Shown here in pieces: positions 9,301-16,113 of a stretch of DNA of 44,775 nt (position 1 is the first letter of the stretch; each line of letters begins with the position of its first letter). Origin of the DNA: Candidatus Contendibacter sp. (GTDB lineage: Bacteria; Pseudomonadota; Gammaproteobacteria; Competibacterales; Competibacteraceae); contig JARSSP010000073.1 of NCBI GenBank assembly GCA_029624675.1, positions 1 to 44,775 of the forward strand, in the 5' to 3' direction. The translations under genes were made by a program, and so were the position numbers. The notes beneath the pieces are model-generated. The model did no database searches, was not told the DNA's origin, and was given only the letters and a program-made list of their open reading frames with translations.

Positions 9301-9500
9301 TCGGGCAATTCGCCGGCAAGCCGGGCGGCGACCAGCGCGAGCGTGGCCACGAACGCGGCGGAGACGGCGGTCAGGGCGATCCGGCTGGTGCGCCGCTCGT
9401 GTGCTTCACCGCTGGCCCGACCGAACAGGATAGCCACGCCGATCCAGAGCGCGGCGACCAGCGGCAGGGCCGGAACGAGACCGGCGATTCCCTCAAACAT
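6396..9500 (-). CDS. NuoL-NuoM fusion protein (DabB-like)
   Basis: A 1034-residue membrane protein made of two antiporter-type modules. Residues ~1-345 are NuoL/DabB-like, with FVGWEVAGLCSYLLI (TM5 Glu), AVAKSGQIPLAPWLARAMEG (TM7 Lys) and HLCGHAIVRGYQFL. A ~170-residue, largely amphipathic linker resembling the NuoL C-terminal tail follows. From ~residue 530 comes a NuoM-like module with LFPFHAWLP, GVKVGVYALLRF and LRRLLAFAVVSH. In DabAB, the DabB subunit supplies the ion gradient that drives DabA, so this protein probably does the same, with a second module attached. ATG 9500 has GGAGG eight bases upstream and overlaps the dabA stop by 8 bp (ATGTTTGA). The second module has lost key charged residues (see findings). 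Confidence 0.88.
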   Translation of the reverse strand: MFEGIAGLVPALPLVAALWIGVAILFGRASGEAHERRTSRIALTAVSAAFVATLALVAARLAGELPEQLTLGRWLSSGTVQVEVNFLADRLSLTLTTLAALLCLLVTRFSVNYLHREAGFHRFFMILSLFSAAMPLLVMSGNAVLTFVGWEVAGLCSYLLIAFFQDRPAAAANATRAFVTNRIGDAGFLLGIALAFHWLGSADWATVNAGAAGLSSGQAGILAGCFLLAAVAKSGQIPLAPWLARAMEGPTPSSALFYGAVMVHAGVYLLLRLQPLFEQSPAAMAALAVIGLATALYGFWAGLAQTDIKSALIFSTTGQLGLMVLACGLGFWTLALVHLCGHAIVRGYQFLRAPSVLYPPPGTRVRPVPAFLARRHRAYAAALQRFWLEDAADWAVVRPVRRLARALNRFDTVAVDRATGLPAPAVNALSSLAQWEERQVGAGRILERAPNAADRDPGILGWITERTAAVVHGFEELLVFRAVGQGIVAASRRLGNGLGRIERGLRRSWAWMAATLVVLIALVGLREIVRAGESPETGLAGFPFLSLLLLTPLVGMIATWRIQRIQTALTLGLATASVELLLTIATLIRFHPHDPAAQLVERFEPLPWLSLHLGVDGLGVLFLPLTALLTLLILLYAQPIRRERPGVLVAGVLAQEAALMGMFTALNLMQFWLFALAEVIPVAFLVWRWGTSPARGRAAWRLARDLSSGLAALLAGIVLLGWNHAAATDGGWSFELSALLTTPAAPGLQSLIFALVFGGLAVRLALFPFHAWLPVVAQHGTVAVGLALLAGVKVGVYALLRFAFPLLPAATQQWAAAVIVLGLAGMGYGALLALMQKDLRRLLAFAVVSHTGALLVGLFALNPPGLQGSLLLSLNLGLATAGLFMVAGLLQRRLGVTRFYRLGGLFDAAPLLGLTFLVVVLGSIAMPGTPGFEAAHLALEGVLETYGWGVATLAASGNVLAAGYLLWSYQRIFLARNPRSTTQPLIDLRNRELIMAALLCAVMVSVGLYAHPWLETISGAVENVAGLFETGDKH

Positions 9501-12500
9501 GGCCGCTTCCTCCAACGCGGGCCGGCGGCAGCGGGCCGGCGTGGCCCCGGTACCAGTCGCCCGATCGGGCGCGCTCGGGCAAGGGGTGGACCGGGCGGGT
9601 CCAGGGGACGAACCCCCGCGCCGGGTCGAAGATCGCGAATTCCCCGCTGTCGGGTTCTTTGGCGATCAGATGAATCCATTCGTTGCCGATCAATTCCCGC
9701 AGCGACGGCTGGCGACCGTAAATGGCGGCCAGTATCTCGGTGCGGGCCTCGACCACGATCTGCAAGCGCAGCGGTTCGTGAATCTCGATCATCTGTCTGG
9801 GTAGCCCGGTGCGCAGGTCGCTGCTCGCGCCCTCCATTACCGCGAACAGCCCGGTGACGTTGTGCGGCAGCTTGGTGCCGCAACCCAGCCGTTCGTTGCT
9901 GACGGTGGAAAAATAGTATTCCAGGTTGATGCCGGCGCCGACCGGTCCCACCGCCAGCAGGATACCCTCCAGCACGGTCCCTTCGGGGTCCTGGGTCGGA
10001 TCGTAGGAGATCAGGAACGCGCGCCGGTCCAGGAACAGACCCTGGCTTATCGAACGCCGGCCGACCAGCGCGGCGGCGTTGGTGGCGTGACCCAGTTCCG
10101 GTCGGGCCTGGCTGAAATCACGGGCGCGGCCGACGATGTGGCGCAGAGCCTGGGCGGGCGTCGGATGGCGTGGGGCGGAGGCCAGGCGGCGGCAGCGTTC
10201 GTGGGCCGACAGGGCGCACGCCTGGTCCAGGTCCCGGCGCAACGCCGCCAGCGCCGTTTTCGCCTCGGTCGACAGGTCGTCCAGATCGTAGAAGGTGATC
10301 TCCTCGTCGCAGGTGTTGTGTTCGGCCCCGACGAACCCCGTATCGGCCGGGATGTGAATGCCGCGTTCGGCCAGCAGCGCCCGCACAGTTGAACGGTTGG
10401 CCATGGCCGCGAAAACGCGGGCGTTCGGGCCGCCGTGACGGCCGCTGCACGCTCCGCAGTCGTAGGCGGCCAGGTGCGGATTGTTCTGGCTCATCGAACC
10501 GTGGCCCATCAGCGCCACCACCGGCGCGAATTGCGCGGTCAGGCCGATGTTGCGCAGCAGGGCGGCCACCCGGTCGGCCTGCTCGGCGTCGGTGAAGCCC
10601 AGCCGTGGGTTTTCCGGCGTGGCCGGGGCGGTGGGGTCGGACGTTGTAACCGCGACCTGGGTGGACGGTGGCGGTGTCCACCACGCGGCGACGGCTTCCG
10701 CGAACCGCGCCTGCGGGAGCGGGGCCAGCACCTTGCTCGCCAGCGCCAGCAACGCGCCCGGCGCCAGCAGGTCGATCAGTGGGAACGACGACAGCAGGTT
10801 GCGCCGCAGTTCCGGCAGCAGGGTCCGCAGCCGGTCGCGCAGCGTGCGCCGCCGGTCGCGCCGGGCGATTTGGGTTTCGGTTCCAGGCCGCGCCACTTCG
10901 CGCACCTCGTGGGCGGGCGTGACCACCACCGGGCAAAGCGGGGTGACCTCGTGGTCGTCCAGACCGCGCCAGTTGATCGCCACGCCGAAAAAACCGGCCG
11001 CGCCCAGCGTCTCGATGCGCGGATTCAATTCTTCCAGGTGGCGACGGAAGCCTTCCTCCCGGTCGTCGATGCAGAAGATCACCTGGGCTTGCGGCCGTTG
11101 CTCGCGCGTGGCCCAGCGCCCGCGCCCGTGGTTGTTCGCCAGCGCGTTGAGCAATGCCTCCCGATAGTGGCGCTCGTAGGCGCATAGCCAGAGCGCGCCG
11201 CGCAGAGTGGCTGGCAACTCATCCAGCGTCGCTAGCAGGCGTTCAATCTCCGCTGGAGTCAGCGCGCGCAGTTCACCGCCAGCCAGGCCGAGATGCTGGG
11301 CTAGCCGGAACAGCCGCCAGGCGTTGCCGTGGACCGTGGGCGCATCGGATTCAGCCGCCGCCGGACTGTGTCGCCAGGTCCAGATCATGTCGGCGAGGGT
11401 ATCCCAAACGGTGGGCGCGGATTCCTCGATCCCCCTTTCCCTTTGGGAGAGGGGTTGGGGGTGAGGGTGGTTGGCTTCCCTCTTCCCAGGTGGGAGAGAG
11501 GTTGTGGGTGAGGGGACCATTCCCGCCTCGGTCAACGCCCGCGCTCGACTGGCCAGATACTCGGGCAAGCGTCCTTCGTGGAGCGCGTGCCGGACTAGCG
11601 CCTCCGCCGGACGCGCGGTGAAGTAAGCGCGCAGCGTCGGCAACGCGCCTTCCAGGCCCCAGGTTTCGCGACACAGGCGCTCGATCCACAGGCCATCGAG
11701 ACCCAACCGCACCGCCAGATAATCGGTGAGTGCGACCGGAGTTTCCCGGTTGGCTGGGTAGTGGGGATGTTGCTGACGCCAGTTCATCATTCCGGACCAG
11801 CCCGGTAATTCCAGGGCCAGACGGGTGAGATAGCCTTCCCAGCACGATTCGGGCAGGCCCAGCCGGCGAAGTTCGGCGGCGATAACCTCGACCGGGTCTT
11901 CCGGCCAGCGGGCCAGCGCCGCTCGCCCGCCGGACGGCCCCGCGAAGGTCCAGGCCATGTCGCTGCCCGCCAGCCGCCGCCAGGCCGCGTACAACCCTTC
12001 GGCCCGCTCGGGCAGCCGCCACGCGGCTAACCCCTCGTCGAGATGGGCGGCGCACAGGCGGATGAGGACGGGGCGCACCCGATCCAGCAGGTCCTGGCCG
12101 GTGAGGGTCCGCAGCAACCCGCGTAGCGTGACGCCCACGCCCACGTCCGCGAACAGCCGCTCGACCAGCGCCGCCGCTTCCGCCCGCATGTGCTGATGCA
12201 CGGCCGGTTCTCGTTCATCCGCCGCACTCCCTGTCTTGAACCGCGCCAACAGGGTTTTCGCCAGGTTCAACTGCAAGTCCACCAGTTCCTCGGGATGGAG
12301 ACCGTCGGCCGGCAAGTGGAAAGCTTCCAGACAGACCCGCCACAGATCCTCCACGGCGTCCCGCTCGCCGGTCACGCCGTCCCGCGCGGCGGTTTCCAAC
12401 AACCGCTGGCGCATGATCGCGGGGACATCTTCCTGGAACCGGTGGGTGGCGTCGAGTTCTTCCATCCGCCAGACGAGCTGGCTGGGCGTCAGGGCGTCCA

Positions 12501-12894
12501 CGCCGTGGACCAGGGAGATTCGCAACACCTCGCCGCGACCGATTTCCCGCTCGCCCAGGCGAACCAGCGTGGCGCCGGCCCGCAATTCGGCGCGTTCGGC
12601 CAGGACCGCCGCCAAATCCGCGTCGGTGATCCGGCCAGCCCGGTACTGCTTACGGAATTCTTCCTCCGGCCAATAGGCGCGAATTCCGGTCAGCCGTTCG
12701 AAAGCCGCCAGCGCCTCCTCGAAGGGCAGATGCTGGTAGCCGTGCAGCGTATTGTGATGGACGAAATTGAGGATTGGCGCCTGGCCGGGCACTACATGGT
12801 CGAGATGCGCCACGATCTGTTCGATGATCTGGCGCGGATCGCCCGGCGGTGACTGGGACACGCTGGCGGGATCCCGATGGGTCGTCGCGGACAT
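9493..12894 (-). CDS. dabA: DabA-type inorganic-carbon uptake protein (DUF2309/UPF0753)
   Basis: A 1133-residue member of the DabA (formerly DUF2309) family, a beta-carbonic-anhydrase-like Zn protein that converts CO2 to bicarbonate inside the cell when paired with a membrane ion-coupling partner. The four ligand/active-site positions known from Halothiobacillus DabA are all visible: Cys608 and Asp610 in VIFCIDDREE, His798 in ALMGHGSMSQ, and Cys813 in YDCGACSG, with the family's 15-residue His-Cys spacing. It is longer than typical ~800-850-residue DabA; about 30 residues near 460-490 come from a repeat insertion (see 11431-11515). It starts 9 bp after the upstream NuoM-like gene, with GGAGA before ATG, and overlaps the NuoL-NuoM gene by 8 bp, so the three are one operon. 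Confidence 0.93.
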   Translation of the reverse strand: MSATTHRDPASVSQSPPGDPRQIIEQIVAHLDHVVPGQAPILNFVHHNTLHGYQHLPFEEALAAFERLTGIRAYWPEEEFRKQYRAGRITDADLAAVLAERAELRAGATLVRLGEREIGRGEVLRISLVHGVDALTPSQLVWRMEELDATHRFQEDVPAIMRQRLLETAARDGVTGERDAVEDLWRVCLEAFHLPADGLHPEELVDLQLNLAKTLLARFKTGSAADEREPAVHQHMRAEAAALVERLFADVGVGVTLRGLLRTLTGQDLLDRVRPVLIRLCAAHLDEGLAAWRLPERAEGLYAAWRRLAGSDMAWTFAGPSGGRAALARWPEDPVEVIAAELRRLGLPESCWEGYLTRLALELPGWSGMMNWRQQHPHYPANRETPVALTDYLAVRLGLDGLWIERLCRETWGLEGALPTLRAYFTARPAEALVRHALHEGRLPEYLASRARALTEAGMVPSPTTSLPPGKREANHPHPQPLSQRERGIEESAPTVWDTLADMIWTWRHSPAAAESDAPTVHGNAWRLFRLAQHLGLAGGELRALTPAEIERLLATLDELPATLRGALWLCAYERHYREALLNALANNHGRGRWATREQRPQAQVIFCIDDREEGFRRHLEELNPRIETLGAAGFFGVAINWRGLDDHEVTPLCPVVVTPAHEVREVARPGTETQIARRDRRRTLRDRLRTLLPELRRNLLSSFPLIDLLAPGALLALASKVLAPLPQARFAEAVAAWWTPPPSTQVAVTTSDPTAPATPENPRLGFTDAEQADRVAALLRNIGLTAQFAPVVALMGHGSMSQNNPHLAAYDCGACSGRHGGPNARVFAAMANRSTVRALLAERGIHIPADTGFVGAEHNTCDEEITFYDLDDLSTEAKTALAALRRDLDQACALSAHERCRRLASAPRHPTPAQALRHIVGRARDFSQARPELGHATNAAALVGRRSISQGLFLDRRAFLISYDPTQDPEGTVLEGILLAVGPVGAGINLEYYFSTVSNERLGCGTKLPHNVTGLFAVMEGASSDLRTGLPRQMIEIHEPLRLQIVVEARTEILAAIYGRQPSLRELIGNEWIHLIAKEPDSGEFAIFDPARGFVPWTRPVHPLPERARSGDWYRGHAGPLPPARVGGSGHV
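11431..11515 (-). repeat. Two tandem hairpin repeats inserted in-frame in dabA
   Basis: Two copies (about 11431-11470 and 11477-11515) of the dispersed element that reads CCCTCACCC-CAACCCCTCTCCC-spacer-GGGAGAGGGG on the minus strand. The same element occurs in intergenic DNA at 32693 and 41525. Here it is translated as part of DabA, giving PHPQPLSQRERG, the usual in-frame reading of such elements, preceded by SPTTSLPPGKRE from the second copy. No stop is introduced. The encoded stretch is hydrophilic and proline-rich, so it probably forms an exposed loop. Confidence 0.75.
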
Positions 12895-12903
12895 GGCGTT
12901 CTC

Positions 12904-14370
12904 CTACGGCAGCCGAGTGAAGACGGCGCTCAACCGCGCGACCGTGACGTTCATCAGGTCCGTGGCGAACGCAGGTTGCAATCCCAGGACCAGCAGCCCC
13001 GCCATCAGCGGAGCCGCCGCCGCCCACTCGCGCGGCCGCAGGTCGGGGAGTCCGGCCAGTTCCGGGCGCGGCGGACCGGTGAACAACTGGCCCATGGCGC
13101 GAATCGCGTAGGCCGCGCTCACCAGCACGCCGAGACTCATCAACAGCATCAGCCACCCCCACCGCTCGAAGCCGCCGAGCAGGGCGTGCAGTTCGGCCAC
13201 GAAGCCGGCCAGGCCGGGCATTCCCATCGAGGCGAGCAGGGCCAGGGTGATCAGGAGGGTGAAGCCGGGCGTGACCCGCGCCAGCGCGCCGTAATCGGCC
13301 AGTTCGCGGCTGTGAGTGCGCTCGTACAGCAGGCCGATCAGCAGGAACAGCGCGCCGGCGATCAGGCCGTGGGCGGTCATTTGCAGGGTCGCGCCCATCA
13401 GTCCGGTCTCGTTCAGGGCTGACATTCCCAGCAACACCACGCCCATGTGGCTGATCGAGGAATAGGCGATCATCGCTTTCAAATCGCTCTGCCGCCAGGC
13501 CAGCAATCCGCCGTAAAGAATACTGGCCAGCGCGATCCCGACCAGCAGCGGCTGCAACAACAGAGTCGCCTCCGGCAGCATCGGCGCGACCCGCAACAGA
13601 CCGTAGGCGCCCATCTTGAGCAACACGCCGGAGAGCAGGATGCTGACCGGGCTGGGCGCTTCGACATGGGCCAGCGGCAGCCAGCCGTGCAGCGGGAAAA
13701 TGGGAATCTTGACCCCGAATCCGACCAGGAACGCCAGCAGCAGCAACACCTGCTGGTCGCGGGGCAGGCTGGCCGCCGCCTGGGCGATGGCGGCCATGGC
13801 GAACGACGGGGTCGGCGTGCTCCGGTAGGCCATGATGAGGCCGATCAGGATGAAAATTGCCCCGCCCATGGTGTACAGGACGAAGCTGAGGCTGGCGGCG
13901 TGCCGTTTTTCCCCGCCCCACAGGTCGATGAGGAAAAACAGCGGAATCAGGGTCAATTCCCAGAACATGAAGAACAGGGTCCAGTCCTGGGCCATGAACA
14001 CGCCGAGCATGGCGAATTCCAGGATCAGCAGCCAGGCGTGGTAGCCCTTGACCCGGCTGGTCACCGATTCCGAGGCCAGCAGGGCCACGACGGTGAGCAG
14101 GGTGGCCAGCAGCACCATCGGCAGGGACAGCCCATCCACGCCCAGCGCGTAGGAAACCCCCAGGGTGGGACTCCACACCACCTGCTCCGCGAATTGAATC
14201 GCCGCCGTGGTCCGGTCGAACGCGGCGATCAGTCTCCAGGCCAGCGCCAGGGCCAATCCGGCGTGAAACAGGGCGACGGCGCGGATGAGACGCGGCTGGG
14301 CCGCCGGCAGCAGGGCGACCAGGACCGCGCCAAAGAACGGGGCCCACAGAATGAGGCTAAGCATTCGCAT
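12904..14370 (-). CDS. NuoM-like proton-conducting subunit (proximal module of the DIC-uptake locus)
   Basis: A 488-residue NuoM/NdhD-like membrane protein, close to the normal NuoM length. All key sites are present: FMFWELTLIPLFFLI (TM5 Glu), GFGVKIPIFPLHGWLPLAHVEAP (TM7 Lys region), LLKMGAYGLLR and LKAMIAYSSISHMG. It is more canonical than the distal NuoM-like gene. As first gene of the leftward operon it probably sits in the membrane with the NuoL-NuoM fusion to drive DabA. ATG 14370 and ATG 14364 are both possible; neither has a strong ribosome site. Its promoter region is shared with the tautomerase gene and carries two long palindromes. Confidence 0.87.
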   Translation of the reverse strand: MRMLSLILWAPFFGAVLVALLPAAQPRLIRAVALFHAGLALALAWRLIAAFDRTTAAIQFAEQVVWSPTLGVSYALGVDGLSLPMVLLATLLTVVALLASESVTSRVKGYHAWLLILEFAMLGVFMAQDWTLFFMFWELTLIPLFFLIDLWGGEKRHAASLSFVLYTMGGAIFILIGLIMAYRSTPTPSFAMAAIAQAAASLPRDQQVLLLLAFLVGFGVKIPIFPLHGWLPLAHVEAPSPVSILLSGVLLKMGAYGLLRVAPMLPEATLLLQPLLVGIALASILYGGLLAWRQSDLKAMIAYSSISHMGVVLLGMSALNETGLMGATLQMTAHGLIAGALFLLIGLLYERTHSRELADYGALARVTPGFTLLITLALLASMGMPGLAGFVAELHALLGGFERWGWLMLLMSLGVLVSAAYAIRAMGQLFTGPPRPELAGLPDLRPREWAAAAPLMAGLLVLGLQPAFATDLMNVTVARLSAVFTRLP

Positions 14371-14518
14371 TTGTTAGAATCCGTTGGAGCGAAGGGCGGA
14401 TCAGGACGATGGATAGCGTTCGTAATGATACCCGCATTCCCGGTAAGGGCGGGATAGGCTTTCTCGGCGCGGCGAACCAGGGGATTGGTCCAGGCCAATC
14501 GGGAGGAGCAACGCTCCC

Positions 14519-14594
14519 AATATTCCACGTGGAATATTCTCTCGTCCCATGCTGTTCTGAAATTACGGGGTCAGAATATTCCACGTGGAATATT
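14519..14594. promoter_or_regulatory. Pair of 20-bp parS-like palindromes in a divergent promoter region
   Basis: The perfect palindrome AATATTCCACGTGGAATATT occurs at 14519-14538 and again at 14575-14594, 56 bp apart; the second copy extends one pair further. The core TTCCACGTGGAA equals the core of the ParB-binding parS site of pseudomonads (TGTTCCACGTGGAACA, from memory); the outer G-C pair is replaced by A-T. The sites lie between the leftward dab operon (start 14370) and the rightward gene at 14661. They could be centromere-like ParB sites or operators for a dimeric regulator of the divergent genes. No third copy was noticed in the window. Confidence 0.7.
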
Positions 14595-14660
14595 CCACCG
14601 CCCGCCCGCCACCGGGTTTCCATTTCCCATCGTTCCACTCCCCACCCTGGAGGTTGTTCC

Positions 14661-15008
14661 ATGCCCCTGCTTGCCCTGCAAACCTCGGTGCGCCTGTCCA
14701 ACCAGCAGCGCCATGATCTGCTTGCTCCCTTGTCGAAAATCGTCGCCGAGTGCATCGGCAAGCCAGAACGCTACGTCATGGTCACCGTCAGCGAAGCCGC
14801 GATGCTGATGGGCGGCGCGGAAGGTCTCGCCGCCTACGCCGACATCCGCAGCATCGGTGGCTTGAATGGCGCGGTCAACCGCAAATTGTCCGAGCGCATT
14901 TGCGCGCTGCTGCAAGAACAGCTCGACATCCCGCCCGACCGGGTCTACCTCGGGTTCACCAGCGTCAGCGCCGAAAACTGGGGCTGGAACGGCGGGACGT
15001 TTGGCTGA
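14661..15008 (+). CDS. MIF-like tautomerase
   Basis: A 115-residue protein of the macrophage migration inhibitory factor/tautomerase superfamily. It keeps the start MPLLALQTSV, so that Pro2 would be the catalytic base after Met removal, and the family sequence DRVYLGFTSVSAENWGWNGG near the C-terminus. Bacterial MIF homologues tautomerise keto-enol substrates such as phenylpyruvate, and the physiological substrate here is unknown. ATG 14661 is preceded by GGAGG and gives the Pro2 N-terminus; the longer in-frame reading back to 14409 only translates the palindromes. The Uma2 gene follows 25 bp downstream. Confidence 0.9.
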   Translation: MPLLALQTSVRLSNQQRHDLLAPLSKIVAECIGKPERYVMVTVSEAAMLMGGAEGLAAYADIRSIGGLNGAVNRKLSERICALLQEQLDIPPDRVYLGFTSVSAENWGWNGGTFG

Positions 15009-15033
15009 CCAACGCCGCGCGAGGAGAAATACC

Positions 15034-15657
15034 ATGACGCGACCTGCGCTCAAACCCCAGCAAGAGGGTTTCACTTACGGCGATTATTGCCGTTGGCCGG
15101 ACGACGAACGCTGGGAACTGATCGACGGCGAAGCTTACGGCATGGCCGCGCCGGGTCTTCTTCATCAAACGGTGGTCGGTGAGCTGTTTTTGCAAGTCGC
15201 CAACTACCTGCGTGGCAAACCCTGCCGGCCCGTTGTCGCGCCCTTCGATGTGCGCCTGCCGCGCGGGAACGAGGCCGACGACGCCGTAACCACGGTCGTG
15301 CAGCCCGACATTTCGGTCATTTGCGATCCGGCCAAGCTGGACGAGCGCGGCTGTCGCGGCGCGCCGGACTGGGTGATCGAGGTGCTGTCGCCCAGCACCG
15401 CCGCCAAGGATCAGATTCAGAAGCTGGCCGCCTACGAACGCGCCGGGGTGCGCGAGGTTTGGCTGGTGCATCCCACCGATCGGGTCGTCATCGTCTACAC
15501 TGTGAGCGCCGACGGGGGTTATGGCAAACCCGTCATTCACGAAACCAGGGGAACGCTGGCGGCCGGCCTGTTTCCTGACTTGCTGATCGAATGGGGACTG
15601 GTGTTTCAAGATTCGACCGTTCAGCCGTCTTCTCCCCCAACCAAGGATCTTGCATGA
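15034..15657 (+). CDS. Uma2-family (DUF820) restriction-endonuclease-fold protein
   Basis: A 207-residue Uma2 family protein. It has FTYGDYCRWPDDERWELIDGE at the start of the domain, VVQPDISVICDP (the Asp of PD-ExK), then WVIEVLSPSTAAKD (Glu and downstream polar residue), QKLAAYERAGVREVWLV and a C-terminal beta strand region. These are PD-(D/E)XK-fold nucleases, abundant in cyanobacteria and filamentous bacteria, of unclear function and often linked to mobile DNA. ATG 15034 has GAGGAG eight bases upstream. It ends in an ATGA overlap with the CBS gene, so it is in the same transcript. Confidence 0.88.
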   Translation: MTRPALKPQQEGFTYGDYCRWPDDERWELIDGEAYGMAAPGLLHQTVVGELFLQVANYLRGKPCRPVVAPFDVRLPRGNEADDAVTTVVQPDISVICDPAKLDERGCRGAPDWVIEVLSPSTAAKDQIQKLAAYERAGVREVWLVHPTDRVVIVYTVSADGGYGKPVIHETRGTLAAGLFPDLLIEWGLVFQDSTVQPSSPPTKDLA

Positions 15658-16112
15658 AGGCCAATATCATCATGAACCCCCATCCGATGACGCTGCGGCC
15701 CACCGATACGGTGGCGACCGCCGCCGACCGGATTCTCAAGCATCACTTGCGCCATCTGCCGGTGGTGGACGACCAGGGCCGTTACCTGGGCACGTTCAGC
15801 GTCTACTCGCTGCTGAAACTGACCCTGCCCAAGGCGGTGCTGGACAAGCATGGGTTGGATAACGTGTCCTTCGTCACCGAGAGCGTCGAGGATCTGGCCC
15901 AGCGCCTGGGCAAGCGCCGCGACGAACCGGTCAAGAACTGGTTGAACATCCACGAGGTCGCTCGTCCCGATACCCACGCCATGGAGATCATGCTCCTGAT
16001 GCTGCACGGGCGAACCACCAGCGTGCCGGTGGTGAATAAGACGAATAACCGGTTGGAAGGCATCATTTCGTTCTGGGATGTCCTGGAAAAGCTGGTGGGG
16101 GAGAACCCCTGA
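15654..16112 (+). CDS. Two-CBS-domain protein
   Basis: A 152-residue protein of two CBS motifs: IIMNPHPMTLRPTDTVATAA to LPVVDDQGRYLGTFS at the start, and NIHEVARPDTHAMEIMLLM to VPVVNKTNNRLEGIISFWDV at the end. CBS pairs bind adenine nucleotides and gate transporters and enzymes. The stop is one base before the permease start (TGA-C-ATG), so translation is coupled, and this protein is the likely nucleotide-sensing regulator of the permease. The region between the two motifs (~residues 60-100) is longer than in a minimal Bateman module. Confidence 0.85.
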   Translation: MKANIIMNPHPMTLRPTDTVATAADRILKHHLRHLPVVDDQGRYLGTFSVYSLLKLTLPKAVLDKHGLDNVSFVTESVEDLAQRLGKRRDEPVKNWLNIHEVARPDTHAMEIMLLMLHGRTTSVPVVNKTNNRLEGIISFWDVLEKLVGENP

Positions 16113-16113
16113 C

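Noticed and set aside
8085..9857. 590-residue open frame opposite the NuoL-NuoM gene
   Set aside because: Gln/Arg/Gly-rich antisense of a GC-rich membrane-protein gene with no family features; the minus-strand gene is clearly real.
14409..14660. N-terminal extension of the tautomerase
   Set aside because: It only translates the palindromes (FHVE readings); the family needs Pro right after the start Met, which ATG 14661 gives.
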